A DNA stretch of 64,000 nucleotides from Melampsora larici-populina 98AG31 (GCF_000204055.1 NW_006768812.1:255388-319387), one strand, 5' to 3'; shown: positions 1 to 12,900, counted from the stretch's first letter. Numbers and translations: made by a program. The notes: generated by a model not told the origin, from the letters alone.

Positions 1-1171
1 AAGATTCATATTTTTGAAAACTGAAAGAAAACTTAAACACGTCAGTAACTCTTCCGTGCGAAAAGACAAAGGAGGACTTACCTCAGTTGATTTAAGGACC
101 CTTTGATCGTGTGCACTTCCACACCATCCGTGGTGAGCATAGATGATACGTCTTCTATGATCACATATGATCAAAGAATTCACTGCATAGAAGGACTTTC
201 GACAATAATAGTCCTCGCAATTCTTCTGTGGTGCATATGCTAGAGGAATAAGGGTTCCATCGATGAAACCCACACAATCTTTGAAAAATGAAGTGGAACC
301 AATGGCTGATTTGATCTCGTTTCGTTCTTCAGGAGTAGGCCACTTGACATATTTGGATTCGATTCTGTTGAGCGCCTGAATACAACGGTACGTGTAATTA
401 TCCACGCTCCCTTCTAAAACAATTGTCAGTACATGTTTTAAGTCAACGTGATATACACTCACGAAGTGCTTCCTTACCTGCCATTGAGAACAGTTTTGCT
501 ATTACTCGACACTGTCCACCATTTCCAGAGAGCCCAAAGTTTGCCATGGCGACCAAGAGCTGCCATCTAACGGGAGCTTGAGAGACGTTTGAATTGTTGT
601 GAAATATCGGATCATCTGCTATCTGGTCTACAAGGGTGTTGAAAGCGGGCTTTGACATCCGGGCCTTTTACATACCAAAGAACAAATCAGTCATTTGGAA
701 ATGAGATGAAAACAAGAAGATATAACATACTGCAACACCCCATGTTCGATCATTCTCACTCCACCATTCGTCGAAACAGGCGTACTTTCTCTCACGTCGC
801 ATCAAACGAGGGATTCTATGGACAAGATATCGTTTCTTCTGCGCATGTTCTATTCCAAAAGCCAAGATAGCCAGGGTCGATTCGTCCTCCATGTATCGGC
901 GCTTTTGAGCACGACTGAATGTCATAGCATCAAATGTGCTAGTCATGATCAACTGAGAGGCCATTAAGAGCAGACTGTCTTGCAAGTTTTGATCTCCTGT
1001 AGCGTCGTTGGAATCAAGCTGATCGAGGATAATCACTGCGGCCAACATGTTAGTGAAGTTGCTGGGGTTCGTGGTTGTGTTGTAATAGTTGGTGGCCAGA
1101 GACGCTACCTGAAGTGCGAAGAAACAGTTCAGGTAGGCCAAGGCGTCGCGGCGGACAGTGGAGGTCGGCAT
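1..1171 (-). CDS. PIF/Harbinger-type transposase (DDE_Tnp_4), 5' part
   Basis: Transposase-like gene running off the left edge. I read exons 1171-731, 664-478, 413-82, with introns 665-730 (GTATGT...AAAAG), 414-477 (GTAAGG...TTTAG) and a further donor GTAAGT at 81. The splices join in frame. The start ATG at 1171 opens MPTSTVRRD. Features seen: FNTLVDQI region near the second exon, then GFIDGTLIPL (first catalytic Asp) and, about 50 residues on, GWCGSAHDQRVL (second catalytic Asp), the arrangement of HARBI1-like nucleases. The third acidic residue lies outside the window. No stop or frameshift is visible in the part present, so it may be a functional copy. In this superfamily the enzyme cuts and pastes with a 3-bp TWA target duplication; a non-autonomous element with TTA duplications lies at 28222-29323. 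Inference: possible autonomous source, unproven because the element's own ends are not visible. Confidence 0.85.
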
Positions 1172-1235
1172 CGTGGAAAAGGAGAAAGGATGGGTTGGGT
1201 GGGTTTGAAGATAGGTGTTTGGGTCTGAAAGCTGA

Positions 1236-1320
1236 ACTCCAAACCCGGTACACCAGGGTACACCCAGTTACCGCCAAAAAAAAACTGGGTGTACCGGGTT
1301 TTTTGGCAACCGGGTTAACT
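1236..1320. repeat. GTACACC hairpin upstream of the Harbinger gene
   Basis: Two close copies of a GGTACACC-type motif are followed by an A-rich loop and the inverse copy ACTGGGTGTACC, giving a perfect stem of about 13 bp. It lies about 70-150 bp upstream of the Harbinger start codon. It could be a small foldback element or a subterminal structure of the transposon. No target duplication was found. Confidence 0.5.
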
Positions 1321-1826
1321 TTGAGACCGGCTAATGTTGAAATTTACAATCAAACATTTCCAACAACTAATGTTCGGAACCAATTTTCATCCGAAAAACC
1401 AAAAAAATGCCCTCAATCGTGACTTTTACAATAATTCTTTTGCAGACATCACAAAATGTCCGGAAACGATTGCTCGATAAAATCAACGTAATTACTCAAA
1501 AATCGACTTTTGCAACGAAACAATTCCAGTCTAAGAGATTGAGGCTGATAGTCGACTTTCGATCCCAAAGATCCGTGAAATACCTGTTCCAATCCTAAGG
1601 ATTGATGTTGTTCCAATTCCATCCCAAGGATTGATGTTTCACTCACCATTCCATCAATCAATTACTCGCGAGACGCACTGATTCGGGAGTCTATAACCCC
1701 ACCATCGAAAGCCACGGACACGTCCCACTTCTTCGTTAACAACGGTGTCCTTTGTTGCACAAAAACTCAACAAGGGACACCGTTTTGATCAAACCAGTTC
1801 AAAGGACATCCACCGCATCCTCATTC

Positions 1827-1932
1827 CCAGGCTGAATACAGCTAACCGGAAACGAGTTGTACAAAAACACGTACCACTGAATCCCAGACTGAATCCAGCT
1901 AACTGGAAAGTCCATGTACAAAAACACGCCTT
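1827..1932. repeat. Two-copy imperfect direct repeat (about 57 bp)
   Basis: Copies starting near 1827 and 1884 share CCCAGnCTGAATnCAGCTAAC and GTACAAAAACACG with a few mismatches. No coding function is supported; the stretch 1172-2147 otherwise holds no gene I can support. Confidence 0.55.
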
Positions 1933-2147
1933 CATGGAGGGTATCGCAGGGTCTCTTAAGAGTCTTTCAAGCCTCTCAAGAAACCCACACTCTCCTGATA
2001 CATATGCGTGTCTATCTTCAAGGAAGATAGACAAATTTTTTCATCATTTTTTTTGATCGTTCATTTCATCAACTTTGGTTCAATTCAACCAATTCACCGT
2101 CTTTGTCTCAGTGATTACTTACATCACTGGTCATTTATTCATTCCAA

Positions 2148-5100
2148 GTGACCGTAATTCCTCTAAGTCTCAAGTCCACCGAGATGAGTAGTGATTCGGA
2201 TAACTCATCTGTCTTCAAAGATGATCTTTCAGCCAAAGACTTTGAAGATGAACTCGAAGATGAAGAACTTGAAGATGAAGTACTTCAAGATGAATTCAAA
2301 CACGATGAAGACCTTGAAGATGAAGGACTTCAAGATCAATTCAAACACGATGGAGACTTTTATGAAAGCAACCAATCCTTTCATGAAGAAGATGATATCC
2401 ATGTCACCAATTCTCGCGATCAGCCTCACCAAACTACCACTTCCAAATCTAAGAAGAAGAAAGAAGGCGTCAAGGGCAAGAAGACTTTTGGCCTTCCACA
2501 GGACCGCACTTCTTTCAAAACCTTTATAGACGCAGACACCACCCTCGACGACGAAGGATATCCATTTCTTCCAAATGGAAATACCGTCTATGTTAGGCAG
2601 CCACAACAGCAACTTGCTAATTGGGGCACATTTGCCTACACCTATACGACTTCTGGAGGGGGCACTAACAATGGCAAAGCCATCTGGCGAACAGTCAGAT
2701 TTAAGTGCTTAGGTGTTATAGTCTGCGATAACCCTTCTTGTGACCACCTCGGCTCGCCTCCAACTGCAAAGGACAAGAGAGACAAATTTCACACCAAGTG
2801 AGTGTGGTATCTATTCACGTGAGGTTTCACAAACTAACCAATTACGTCTCTAGGCCTCAAAAGTGTGATGCCGCACGGTGCCCTGGATTTCTTCGCCACG
2901 TCACCTGCTCCAACACTTTATGCCGTATGGATGAGCATCGCCCCAGCGGCTGGGGTATAATCCGGCACTCTGGTGTCCATCTTCACCAATGGCCTCGGCG
3001 ACGAATACCAGATAAGCTTGCCCAGGAAAAATTTGCCAAAAAGGTCGTTGAAAACCCGGATGTGGGGCCATTACGACTCAAAGTATGTACCTGATTGCCT
3101 ATCTTGCAAAAATATGAACCACACTGACAATTCCAGTTCATACTCACTCAATTTCCAGGTGGGACGAGCACCAGCAGGCAAAAAAGGGATCGTTACTGCC
3201 TCTGCAATTCATCCTGCGTTTGGACACATCCATCGCGTTGGATACTATCGCCGCAAGATCCTTTCAGATGCAGGATTAATTCCTGAAAAGAATGTTCCGG
3301 GTGCCGGTGACAGCTTCCTTTTAGACATGATACATTGGATCGAGTTAGTTACATTTGAGTATCTAATGTCACTGTATTATTTGACATTTAACCTTTGACA
3401 ATGATCTTGTCTTATTCAGGTGTGGTTTGAGCATTATCTCGGCATCCTTTAAGCGCAAAAACACACACTTGACTTTTCAAACAGAATGGATGGCACAGCA
3501 GCTATTGTCACGCGATGAGTTCAAACAAGTATACGCCGGTGGCCTTCTTTCTGACGTAACCTACAAGTTTTTCGCAAATGGATATCTGTTGTCAACATCG
3601 ATGTATCACGAGGACCTCTGCCGATGGATTCCAATCCAAATGACTTGGTTGAATGGCCTGTCGGAGGAACACTACCGCGCCCACTTCACCACCCTAATGG
3701 AGCAAATGCGAGATGCCGAACTGACTACCGAGGAATGTGATACACTGGTCCGTCAGGTTGTCGATTTTTCTGTGGCACAGAAGAATGGTTTCATAATGGC
3801 GTACATGGATGTATTTCAAGAGAATGATCGTGAAGTCGCACTAGACAAAATCAAAGGGTGCCATGAGCATTTTCGAGCTCAGGTCACCAGAGTCAAGAGA
3901 AACCGTGCAATTATACCAGCAGGCAGTGAAGTAAGCATTTGCTTTAATCAATTTCATTTTTTCATCGCACTCCGTCAATTTACTAAATAAATTGTGCGTC
4001 GTGTATCATATCACAGAGTTCATTTGAACACGACGCTCTTGATCTTTTGAAACCAGGCAAGCCCGGGGGTCACACCTTTGATCAGAAGATTGCTCTATTA
4101 CGAAAGGCCTACCCGAAAGCGAAGAAATGGTTGCAATGGTGGCAGGCTTCAGACATCAAAGCCATGCTTTTCAAATCAAGCGGCAACGAACACCTACCGG
4201 CGACAACCAACGCGCAGGAGTCATTGCATCGGGTTTACTACATGATATGGTAGAAAATTTTCCACTCAGTCACGCTCTGGTACAAATATATGTTAATATT
4301 TCTTCCAATCTCTTCCAGCGAAGGGAACTGTACAGTTCAAATAGGTCTGGTGCAGTTATTTGCATTGGTGCAGAGTCTTGAAAGGGACCACATGGACCGT
4401 AAAAATGGGGTTTCAATTGAGTACGGTGGGAAGATGAAGAACTACAAGAAAGTTGCTCAAACCCTAGGATGGGCTAAGAAAAAGCGTACTCGACGTCGCG
4501 GCGAAAAGAACGACGGAAGACCACCGGACACTACCGATGCTTTGCTAGGCCGTCCCAAGAAGCTTGGACGACCTAAAGGGTCTGTTAATGTAGATCGCAA
4601 TCCCGTTACTACATATCAGGGATTTGTGGCTTCTAATACACAGGGACGTCGAAACCGGTGCTGGCTCAATGCCATGACAGAGTGCTTGTATGCATTGCAT
4701 ACGCCACTTTGGTACAGCAGATCTAAGGGGAAATCAGAACATATCTTTACCCATCTTATGATCTTTTTTTCTTCTCGGTCTACATGGGAAATGTGCGAGA
4801 AAGGATCTATCAAGACCATATTAACCAGCGGTCAAAACACGCTCCATGCTGCTATTCAGAAGAGAGCTCCTGGAAGCTTCGAATACGATGCCATGGCTTC
4901 TGCTGATGGGTATTTTGATGGAATCTTTGATCTGGAATCTCGACCACATTATCCTGTGTCACCTGCTATCACCAAAAGGTTGTTTCAGGTTGACCACAGA
5001 CGTAAGCTGGTCTGTCCACAGAACTCTGAACATCGCACAATTGACACGGTCAGATGTAACAAGATCACTTTGACGGAGGCGACATTTGGCGACGAATTTT

Positions 5101-6434
5101 CTTACGCTCAGACCCCAGCCCTGCTTCAGCAATGGTGTTCTGATACCGGGCTTCGTCGAACATCGGCACGACATTGTAGACTCTGCAAGACCAATAAGTC
5201 ACGGTCTGATTCGAACAATCCTGAATCTACGGCTTATGGTGAAAAGTCTCAAATATTATTTGATCCACCTCCGCCTCACCTACATATATCAATTGATGTT
5301 GGATGGTTATTGCAATCTCGCCGCGAAGAAGCATTCACAATGATGGCCGATTGTGACTTTCCATATGAATTGATCCTGCATGGTGTCACTTACTGGATAC
5401 GTGCGCGTGGTTATTGGGGAGGCAATCACTTTTGGTGTAAAGTGGTACGAACTGTGGGCGGCGTAGCCGCTGTGTGGCTTGCAAATGATCAGGTTAATGC
5501 TGGTCTCGCGAGGTTGGTCTCTACGAAACTTGAGTCCATTGGAGGTCCTTCGCCTAATACATCCTGGGTCATGTATTCTCGGTCACCTACAGAGGAAGAA
5601 TCATCTATAACCAAGGCTGCAGATGCAAAAATCAAAAAATCCTTGGGCAAAAAGCTTGTACTTAGTCAACCATTTTCGCAACCAGAGGTACTTGAAGAAA
5701 CCAGAGAGATGAACTCTGAAGAAGAAGAAGAAAATGGTCTTTCCAAAGAAGACCTAGATCATGAATATGAAGACCAAGATGAAGCTCCTTTGGCCAAAAG
5801 AGGTGAGCGATTTGTCAATTTTAAATTTCCAAGTGCAGCTCTTCTTGATCTAATATTTTGTTTGCTTGTCTATCCTCATTGCTGCAGCACATACTACTAA
5901 TGTCAAGCGGCAGATAGATTACATCTTTTCCTCTGATGGAGAAGACGCCAAAAAGCCTGATGAAAAGTCTGATGAAAAGCCTTTTCGAAAGCCTGGTCGA
6001 AAGCCTGCTCAAAAGCCCTTGAGGGAATCCGAAGTTGTAGTGGTTGCTGAAGAAAATATAGTAGAAGACAGCCTTTTGCAAAGTGTGGAGCAAGAAGGTA
6101 TGTTCTCATGTTGCGCACGAAAATATATTCTTGACTGACATTTTTGTGCGCTTGTGCAGAACCAGCTTCGGTGGGTAATACAACATCAGCGAAGGTTCCT
6201 GTTCCCGTGGTATTCCGGCCAAATCGTAAAGTCAAACAGGAAGATGTATCAACGGATGCTGTTGCAGAACAGGTTTCAAAAAAAAGGAAAAAACCAAAAG
6301 GTTGGAAAGGTTGGGAAATTGTGGTAGAACCGGAGATGGAGTCCAAAGGTAATGCTATCCAGGAGGCTCTGGATGAACATGAGGAAGAACAAAATCCTCC
6401 ACGGAGGTCAAAACGTGCAAAGAAGAAACCTTAG
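2148..6434 (+). CDS. GCM zinc-finger DDE (MULE-like) transposase with C-terminal USP-like peptidase
   Basis: Multi-exon transposon gene. Order seen: an acidic N-terminus with tandem repeats (about 2215-2400); a basic stretch; a GCM/WRKY-GCM1-type zinc finger spread over two exons (CDNPSC near 2730, then CDAARC, CSNTLC and a terminal HLH near 2860-2990); a DDE core (SDVTYKFF near 3555, the MULE-like KGCHEHF near 3860, TTNAQESLHR with the probable last Glu near 4205-4235); a basic linker with an AT-hook-like GRPKKLGRPKGS; then a ubiquitin-specific-protease-like domain. Its Cys box is RNRCWLNAMTECL (Cys codon 4659-4661) and its His box GGNHFW (His codon 5427-5429), followed by WLANDQV. The tail is acidic then Lys/Arg-rich. 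Introns such as 2801-2853 join coding frames; exact exon ends downstream of 4000 are less sure. The start could be 2148 or 2183. I cannot exclude that transposase and peptidase are two separate transcripts. Confidence 0.75.
2230..2360 (+). repeat. Coding tandem repeat of Glu/Asp-rich units
   Basis: Repeated units of about 48 nt encode variants of LEDE(V/G)LQDxFKHD. It is the acidic head of the GCM transposase gene and probably varies in copy number between copies. Confidence 0.7.
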
Positions 6435-6887
6435 AATTATAATTTTTGTTTAGAATTTTTGTTTGTTGTTGGTTCTGCCGTGATGCGTGCCATTTGAATG
6501 AAAAACTTGGCATTTTCAAAGTAGAATGGATTGAAAGTTAGAGAGGCATTTCTGGCGATTTTCGCGTGAATGGCTGTGAAACATTGCTTGTAAAAATATA
6601 CATTGCATGGACTTTTTTCTATTTTTACGATAATTTTTTTCCGCGGTTTTTCATTGTCATTTTACATCGGAATGAAAGAGATGGAAAAATAAAGATTCCC
6701 GCGGAAAGTTTGAGTTTTACAATGTTAATTTTTTACAGACTTTAAAGTGCGGAAATGATCCCTCGCAAAATTGAATGTTCGGGGATCTGTGAAATAAATT
6801 TCCAACCAGATTTTTACAGAGACTTTTTTTACGAACATATGAAAATTGCAAATGCTTGCAAAAATAAATAATGTGTCGAGAAAGATT

Positions 6888-6949
6888 GATTTTTCCGAAC
6901 GACACGATTTCCAGACATTAATGATCGGAAATGGGTGTTCGGAAAAATC
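6888..6949. repeat. Inverted repeat, GATTTTTCCGAAC arms
   Basis: The arms of about 23-25 nt share GATTTTTCCGAAC and ATTTCC with a few mismatches and are separated by about 14 nt. It may be a terminal or subterminal piece of a DNA transposon. Confidence 0.5.
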
Positions 6950-7469
6950 TACGCGCCCGTTTTAAATGGATACAAATGACAGGGCAGAATTGATTCAGAA
7001 TTGATTCTAAAACTTGCAAGTTTGACTGGGGGATTTCCTATTTATGGATTGATCGCGCGTCTTTTGGATGGCGATCTCTCGCTTTGCCAGTTTCATATGA
7101 TTGGTCCCCAAATATTTTCTGTGAATGTTAAATTATTCATTTCACAACATGCGAGCTTAGTCTCAAATATTTTCATGGTTTTGGATGATCCGAATTACAT
7201 TGAATCAAGTGAGTGCACTATGACCTATAATACGAGCAAGTAGGTATATAAAACTTCACACTGATCAGGTACTTGGATCAATATGTTTTTCACTTAACGC
7301 GTAGATCAAATACATATCTATCAACGTCCTAGGTATTAATGATTAATGCCATCTACTATTCATCATGCCAGCTAGCTTAGCTTAGTTTCATTGGTTTATT
7401 ACCAAAGATACTTATTTGTAAGTCAGAATACCAATGTTCAAGAAGAGACAGAGCATGAAGATCAAGATT

Positions 7470-7703
7470 GGAATATCAATGGAAGAAGACTGATTATTTA
7501 CATATGAAAATGTATGCGACAGCTATAATAAAAATTGTTAAACCGCAGAAATATTTATAAGCAAAAAAACGATTAAAGATAACATTTGAATATCAATGGA
7601 GTAATAATCATTATTGACAAATGAAAAGGTATAGGAGAGCTAAAAACAGGTCAAACCGCATAATTATTTATAAGTAAAAAAAAGGAATAAAATTATAACG
7701 ACA
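7470..7703. repeat. Diverged tandem duplication, about 115 bp unit
   Basis: Both copies contain GAATATCAATGGA, an AAACCGCA block and ATTTATAAG(C/T)AAAAAAA in the same order and spacing. No ORF is present. Confidence 0.55.
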
Positions 7704-7823
7704 ATTATTTACACTTAAACTGACTAAATCATGTTATAAGAATCCACGTAAATCAAACATAGTGTATAATCAAATGTTACGACGCTGGGATTTACCGCGA
7801 TGGTCCATCTCCATCCATTCAGA

Positions 7824-9797
7824 TCAAAACTTGTGTTTCGCTTCGATCACCGTGGGGTTGCCGTTATTGATGTAAGCATTAAGCGCCTCTGCATCAATTC
7901 TTATAACCCATCGACGGTATTTGGATACGGTCGAAGGAGCGTAAACATGAGTTTGGCCGTATACCCTGTTAAAAGCCGATTTGATCAAAAGGTTTTTGGG
8001 TTTCACGGTGAGTGCCACAAAAGCGCACAGTGACTTCATCGAAACAGGTCTCGGTTGGGTGGGCCATCCTTGCTCTAGATAGGGAAATAGCGTGACTACA
8101 TTGGGTTCCGTGTTGTCAGTAGGTGCCGGGGGTTCATCATCAGCCGTAGATAGGTTAGAGTTAGAAGGGTTTGGGTTAGTCGGTATAATGTCCTCCACTT
8201 CTGGGAGGTCAGAGCTAGGATGATGACTGCCAATTCCATCGTGAATTCCTTCACCGTCCTCTTCGTCATCTGATGATATGTTGACTACAATGGCATGTGG
8301 GGTAGGGGTAGCCGGTGTGGCCGAAGGTGTGTGAAATCGTGAATAGGCTACTGGACTAATTACACTATGCAAATCCATCTTTTGGATAATGGTCATACTT
8401 CCTACCAATGCGATGTTGGATTCCATCTCCTTGCATTTTTCCGGTACAATTCCAGGAAATAATATGAGGATTCGTCGATAGTGCGGGTTATACTCCTCCA
8501 CTATCAAAGTTTGCATCTTCACCTGAATTAGCAAGGGGGGGCAAGCACGATTCGGTAAGACAATCAGTCAACAACAGCAAACATTAAAGATGTAACAGGA
8601 ACTGAACATACCCAGCCTTTTTCCTCTGGAATCCATACTCGAAGGTCTCCATTCCAGGTTGAACCCAGTTTATCTCGAACAAGTTCCATTAGTGTCTCGG
8701 ACTGATTGAGCTTTAAGAAAGGCCATCGCGGTGCGTAGACTCGGAACGTTTCACACGGCAAGGGTTCACCCGCCTGATTTATATCGGTCAACCTCAGCTT
8801 ATATGTGAGTAGGGGAGAATACCGAAATTAATCACCTCTAAACCTGACCAAACCACAAACGTAGTGGTTTTGCTGGCGACTGAGACATGGTCTTTGTCTT
8901 CTCGTTCCTCGGCTTGTTGCTGAATGGTGGTCCTTCGGAAGCGTGCTACCTGCGCGGCTGAGAGAGGGGTGGAGAAGGCATGGGACGCTTGTGTAAGAGT
9001 AGGAGGAGGAGGTTGAGATTGAGTGAGACCTTGGGTCATGAGGGGTTCATGATCGACATCTTCATCTAGCCGAACGTCCTGAACTTCGGGACGGTTGCCT
9101 GTTTGCCGAGGCACAGAAATTGGATGTTTGGCCTTAGGATTTGCTGAATGTTTGGAACAACGTTGGTTAGGCGGTTTAAGCTGCTCGCAACACTAAAAAA
9201 ATATCATTTGGGTCACTTCAGGTTCTGGCCGAGTTAAAATAATGCATACTGACATTACGGCATGTCTTGATGGTGCAGCTCTCATTTTTACGGGCTGTGT
9301 GTCCAACACCAAATTGACCTTTGTATCCAACGCATTGTTGATGGATTGGCAGTGTTTTCTTCTTCTTAAGTTGAGTAGTTGGTTGAGTAGATCTCGGATC
9401 TTCACTGGGGTTGCCGTCCATAAGTTGAGCTACTTGCATGGCTAGATCTAGGTTACCTCGGTAAAACCGGTTTTGCAGCCGCGAGTTATGTTGAAGGATT
9501 GCTTTTGTGGCGTGGGCAAGGCTATATGATCGATAATATCTTCCTTTGCGGCACTGTGCAAAGTAAGGTGGTGTGGTTAAATTATGCGGTATAAAATTGC
9601 ATATCTTCATCACGTACAGATATGCCGATTAGTGGCTCGTGTGGTTGAGCAACGGGTTTGTAGTACGTCGTCGAATGAGGATTTTGGCAAGACGGGCAAA
9701 GCAGGCCGCTGCGATTTGAGCCTTCCGGTAAAGGTAATGGTAAGGAGGGGTTTACGGAATTGATAGGAAATTCAGCGTATAATCTGTTTGCTGGCAT
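7824..9797 (-). CDS. Cys-rich multi-exon protein of unknown function (rust-type)
   Basis: I do not recognise a named domain. ATG at 9797 (MPANRLYAEF), stop at 7824. Introns read: 9193-9253, about 8810-8847 (short, least certain) and 8523-8611 (GTATGT...TTCAG), joined in frame. Between residues about 60 and 75 there is either a frameshift near 9585 or a 61-nt intron (GTACGT...GCACAG, about 9554-9614). Visible features: a CPSCQ motif near the N-terminus; CxGYKGQFGxGH, then CTIKTCRN joined to CCEQLKPPNQRCSKH across the 9193-9253 intron, which looks like a zinc-binding cluster; a conserved-looking FRVYAPRWPFLKLNQSETLMELVRD region; an acidic Ser/Asp-rich segment; and a basic C-terminus. The style is that of multicopy rust proteins that often accompany transposons, but I cannot assign a role. 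Confidence is for a real gene, not for each splice. Confidence 0.6.
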
Positions 9798-12514
9798 GTT
9801 TACAAATGTTACTTACTTATAACATGATGTGGCCTTTATACCACTTTATTATATCATCATTTGGGATGGTCACTCACACACACGCTTCAGGTTATCTGGC
9901 TCGTCGGATTACCGCTTATTTCTCAGTAATGTTCATATGACATGGACCTCACGGCGTGTGATAAATAAGTTTAAACAATTAGTATTTATGGCGAAGCACG
10001 ATTGAAAGAGCGAAGATGGGCGGTGATCAGATGCATCATGTGTGAGGCTTGTGTCCTTTGCGCGGCGGTTAAGCCTGTAACCTGGATTTTTCATTCATTA
10101 TTCGATCATGTTAATCAGTGAAGATTACTAAGTATTGGGTGTGTTTCCTCGCTGAAGGTTGGTAACGATTACTTGGTTTGGGTGTGTTTCGGCGCGGTGG
10201 GATACATCCGATGCACAGACGGGTACTATTTGTAATGACTTTCCGCAAACGGGCAGTCCGCAACTGATTGGGGCATCTGTCAGGCTGCGTCGCAGGCTGG
10301 GAACTTGAGAGCCGCTCTCATGAGAGCGCCGCTCGCAACTCCCGCAACCCTTTGAATGCTCTCCCTATTTGTATCTTTCTACTGATTGCTTTTCTGTTTT
10401 TTTCTCTTTTTGTTTGATTGTATCCCCTCCAATTCCTTTTGTTCCTGATCCATTTTGATGATATGTGACTTTTCATCAATTGCATTTACCTTTGACTGTT
10501 CAATCGACCTTCTCCACTTTGACTTTTGAATTGACTACTTCTCCAATGGTCCCCTGCACGGATTCACAAAGGATTCACATCCGATTATGGTCCCACAAGC
10601 GATGTATCCGATGATTCCTGGATTACCAATATGACTTGCATTCCTGCCTTACATCAACCTCTTCCTTTAAATATTCTTTACTCGGCCATACATGATGTTG
10701 AACAATGCCTTTTTCGTCGCATTATACAACACAGCGCAATACCCACCCTTCATCAATTGGTCAGACCACAAGGTGGATGATTCAAGACAACAGCTCTTGC
10801 TTGTCCTCTTCCATGACATTATCACATGATGCCATGTTCTTGCATCATTCCCATCCGTTTTCAGTGCAAGATAAGCAGACTTTTGGTAATTAGACCATGA
10901 CTCAATTTCTTTTGTGCTTTTTGCATTGCCTGCATGCCTTATGATTAGTTTGTGTTTGCCCAATATTGGACACATTAACAGCCAAGCGTATAAAGGCTCA
11001 TGTTTTTTGGGAATGAGTCATACCAACCAACACCTCTTCAAACTATCTCTCATCAACTCCCTTAAACTTATTTTGTGAATTGCTTTGAACCAAACTTCCA
11101 CAAAACCTTTGCCGCCTTGCTTTCTCTTACCTTGTGCCTACACACCAATTCAATCAGGATAATCTTTGAATCCGAGTGCTCACTCAGTTCACCCATCACC
11201 CGGCAACCCCCATCTGCTCCAAGTACACCTGCTTTGCACTTCATGCGCACAGAGCCCTTTTTGTAAGAAATGGTGTTCACAAATGGTTCAAATAATAAGA
11301 TCAAGGCTAGATCGCTAAACATCTTGGATCCAATGGACACTGATGGATGTCTATGAAGTTCTTTTTCATCCCCTCTCATATACATTTGTCTTGCCTATTT
11401 CTTAATATATATCAAATTTTTCTTTTTTACTCTTGCTTAAGTTGGCCACCAATTCAACTTCTTCCTATCCTTTGAGAGATTCTCACAGTTCAATTGTCTG
11501 CAAAGGTATTAATGCTAATAATCCATACAAATATCAAATTAAGCTTTCAGCTACGCGAACAAATCAAGTTCGCTGGAGACTGGTGTTTATGTCCTAAGAT
11601 CCCAGATGGTAGCACCATGGTTAGCATTATTGAGTTAAGGGTCAAGGTGATAAGAAAATGTCAAGCTTTTGTACATCCATTCAAGGAACCATGACAAAAT
11701 CCTAATAGGCATCTAAATGGAATTCACATAGCCTGTAATAGGGGGGCGGCACTCGCTAGAAATCACAAATTGAGGTCGTAAGTTGAGTTCTATCTACACA
11801 GCACCAGGCAAAATTGCTAAACTTTGCCTTTTGGCTTAGACTTTTGATAACTGGTCTAAAAGACTTTAATTGGGTGGAATTAGCTTCACATGTTTCTACC
11901 AGTACAGAGAACGTGAATTGTTTGTGGCTAAGCAGTATGGACACAGAAGAATTGGACAAGGTCCTTAAGTTCTTCAAGGATATTAAGGCGGGTGTCCAGT
12001 GTTTCCCAAATCTGTTCCACTTAGTTAGCACAATTGGAATTTAAAGTAATGTGAGTTAAGATCAAGTTGGTTGTGGTCTGTTGGTACATTGAAAACTCTG
12101 GGGTAGCATTGCCATTTTCCTGTCTTATGTTGCAGTTACTATTCTAAGAGCTATGCATTCCAAGGGACATACAAACTGTTGCGGGCTTGCCCGCCTATTC
12201 TCTAGTAAGGAGAAAAAATTGAAGCTGTGATATTTGGTTTTGATTTGGCTATTGACAATCTATGGACGAAAGACTGAAGTGAGTATGAGGCAGGGATAAC
12301 TTCAGTATCGCGATCTGATCACAATCTTATACTCAAAGTCGACTCGAACTCACGATGGCTGATGGATGACAACGTCGCTTCTGGTTTCGTACAACAAATA
12401 TATATATATTCCAAGGCAAGATACGAAAAAGGACATGTTCAAATGTCACCCAGGGTCTGTTTCGTGATTCAAGTACCTGACCCATCTCTTCACTACATAT
12501 TGCGCCCATCAAGC
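9798..12514. other. Non-coding stretch between the Cys-rich gene and the LTR element
   Basis: No gene is supported; the open frames are short and lack recognisable features. Around 10290-10345 lies a GC-rich segment with a perfect 16-bp palindrome centred on CATG (about 10315-10330), which may be a remnant end of a DNA transposon. Confidence 0.5.
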
Positions 12515-12519
12515 CCACT
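12515..12519. repeat. Target-site duplication CCACT, left
   Basis: It matches 19887-19891 exactly and directly abuts the LTR. Confidence 0.9.
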
Positions 12520-12872
12520 TGTGATGCTCTACCTTGTATATGAAATACAAAGTCTGGTCTTAGACGATTGAAACCCGTCCTGGTCTGGTCTTGGTAAATG
12601 AGTTTTTAAAATGGAAAGTAAGATGATAATAATTTCGATAAAGAAAAGGAGACAGAGAACAGAAACAAAACAAACTATATAGAAAAAGAGAAACTAAATC
12701 AGGCACAACAGAAACCGTAACAGAAGATGACATCATCCCATAACAAAGATAAAACTACTATAAAACTAAAATAAAATGTCTAACATTAAGATCTAACATG
12801 GTTCCTTATACATAAAAGAAGGTCCCTTATCCGTGTCCTAACAACAGAAAACGTCCAAACACGTTTATGACA
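12520..12872 (-). repeat. 3' LTR
   Basis: It is 353 bp, TG...CA, and identical to 19534-19886 except at 12777 (T versus C at 19791) and 12857 (A versus G at 19871). Both differences are CpG in the other copy. Confidence 0.95.
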
Positions 12873-12900
12873 AAATATGATCTACCATATACTCAAAACT

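Larger units (their letters stand above)
6435..7823. other. AT-rich non-coding stretch after the GCM-USP element
   Basis: No supported gene. It contains an inverted repeat with arms at 6888-6912 and 6927-6949 (GATTTTTCCGAAC core), and a diverged two-copy direct repeat of about 115 bp (about 7470-7583 and 7586-7703). It may hold the right end of the GCM-USP transposon, but I could not match it to a left end. Confidence 0.5.

Noticed and set aside
10308..10340. GC-rich palindrome as a transcription terminator
   Set aside because: Rho-independent terminators do not apply to a fungal genome; a transposon remnant is more likely.
10667..10975. Open frame of 102 codons (minus) in the 9.8-12.5 kb region
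   Set aside because: No domain, no supporting splice sites, and an overlapping frame on the other strand is of similar length.
12320..12400. A tRNA-like segment (GAGTTCGAGTC on the minus strand)
   Set aside because: The T-arm stem does not pair and no acceptor or anticodon arm can be formed around it.
12873..12900. Polypurine tract next to the 3' LTR
   Set aside because: The minus-strand sequence before the LTR has only short purine runs, not a convincing tract.
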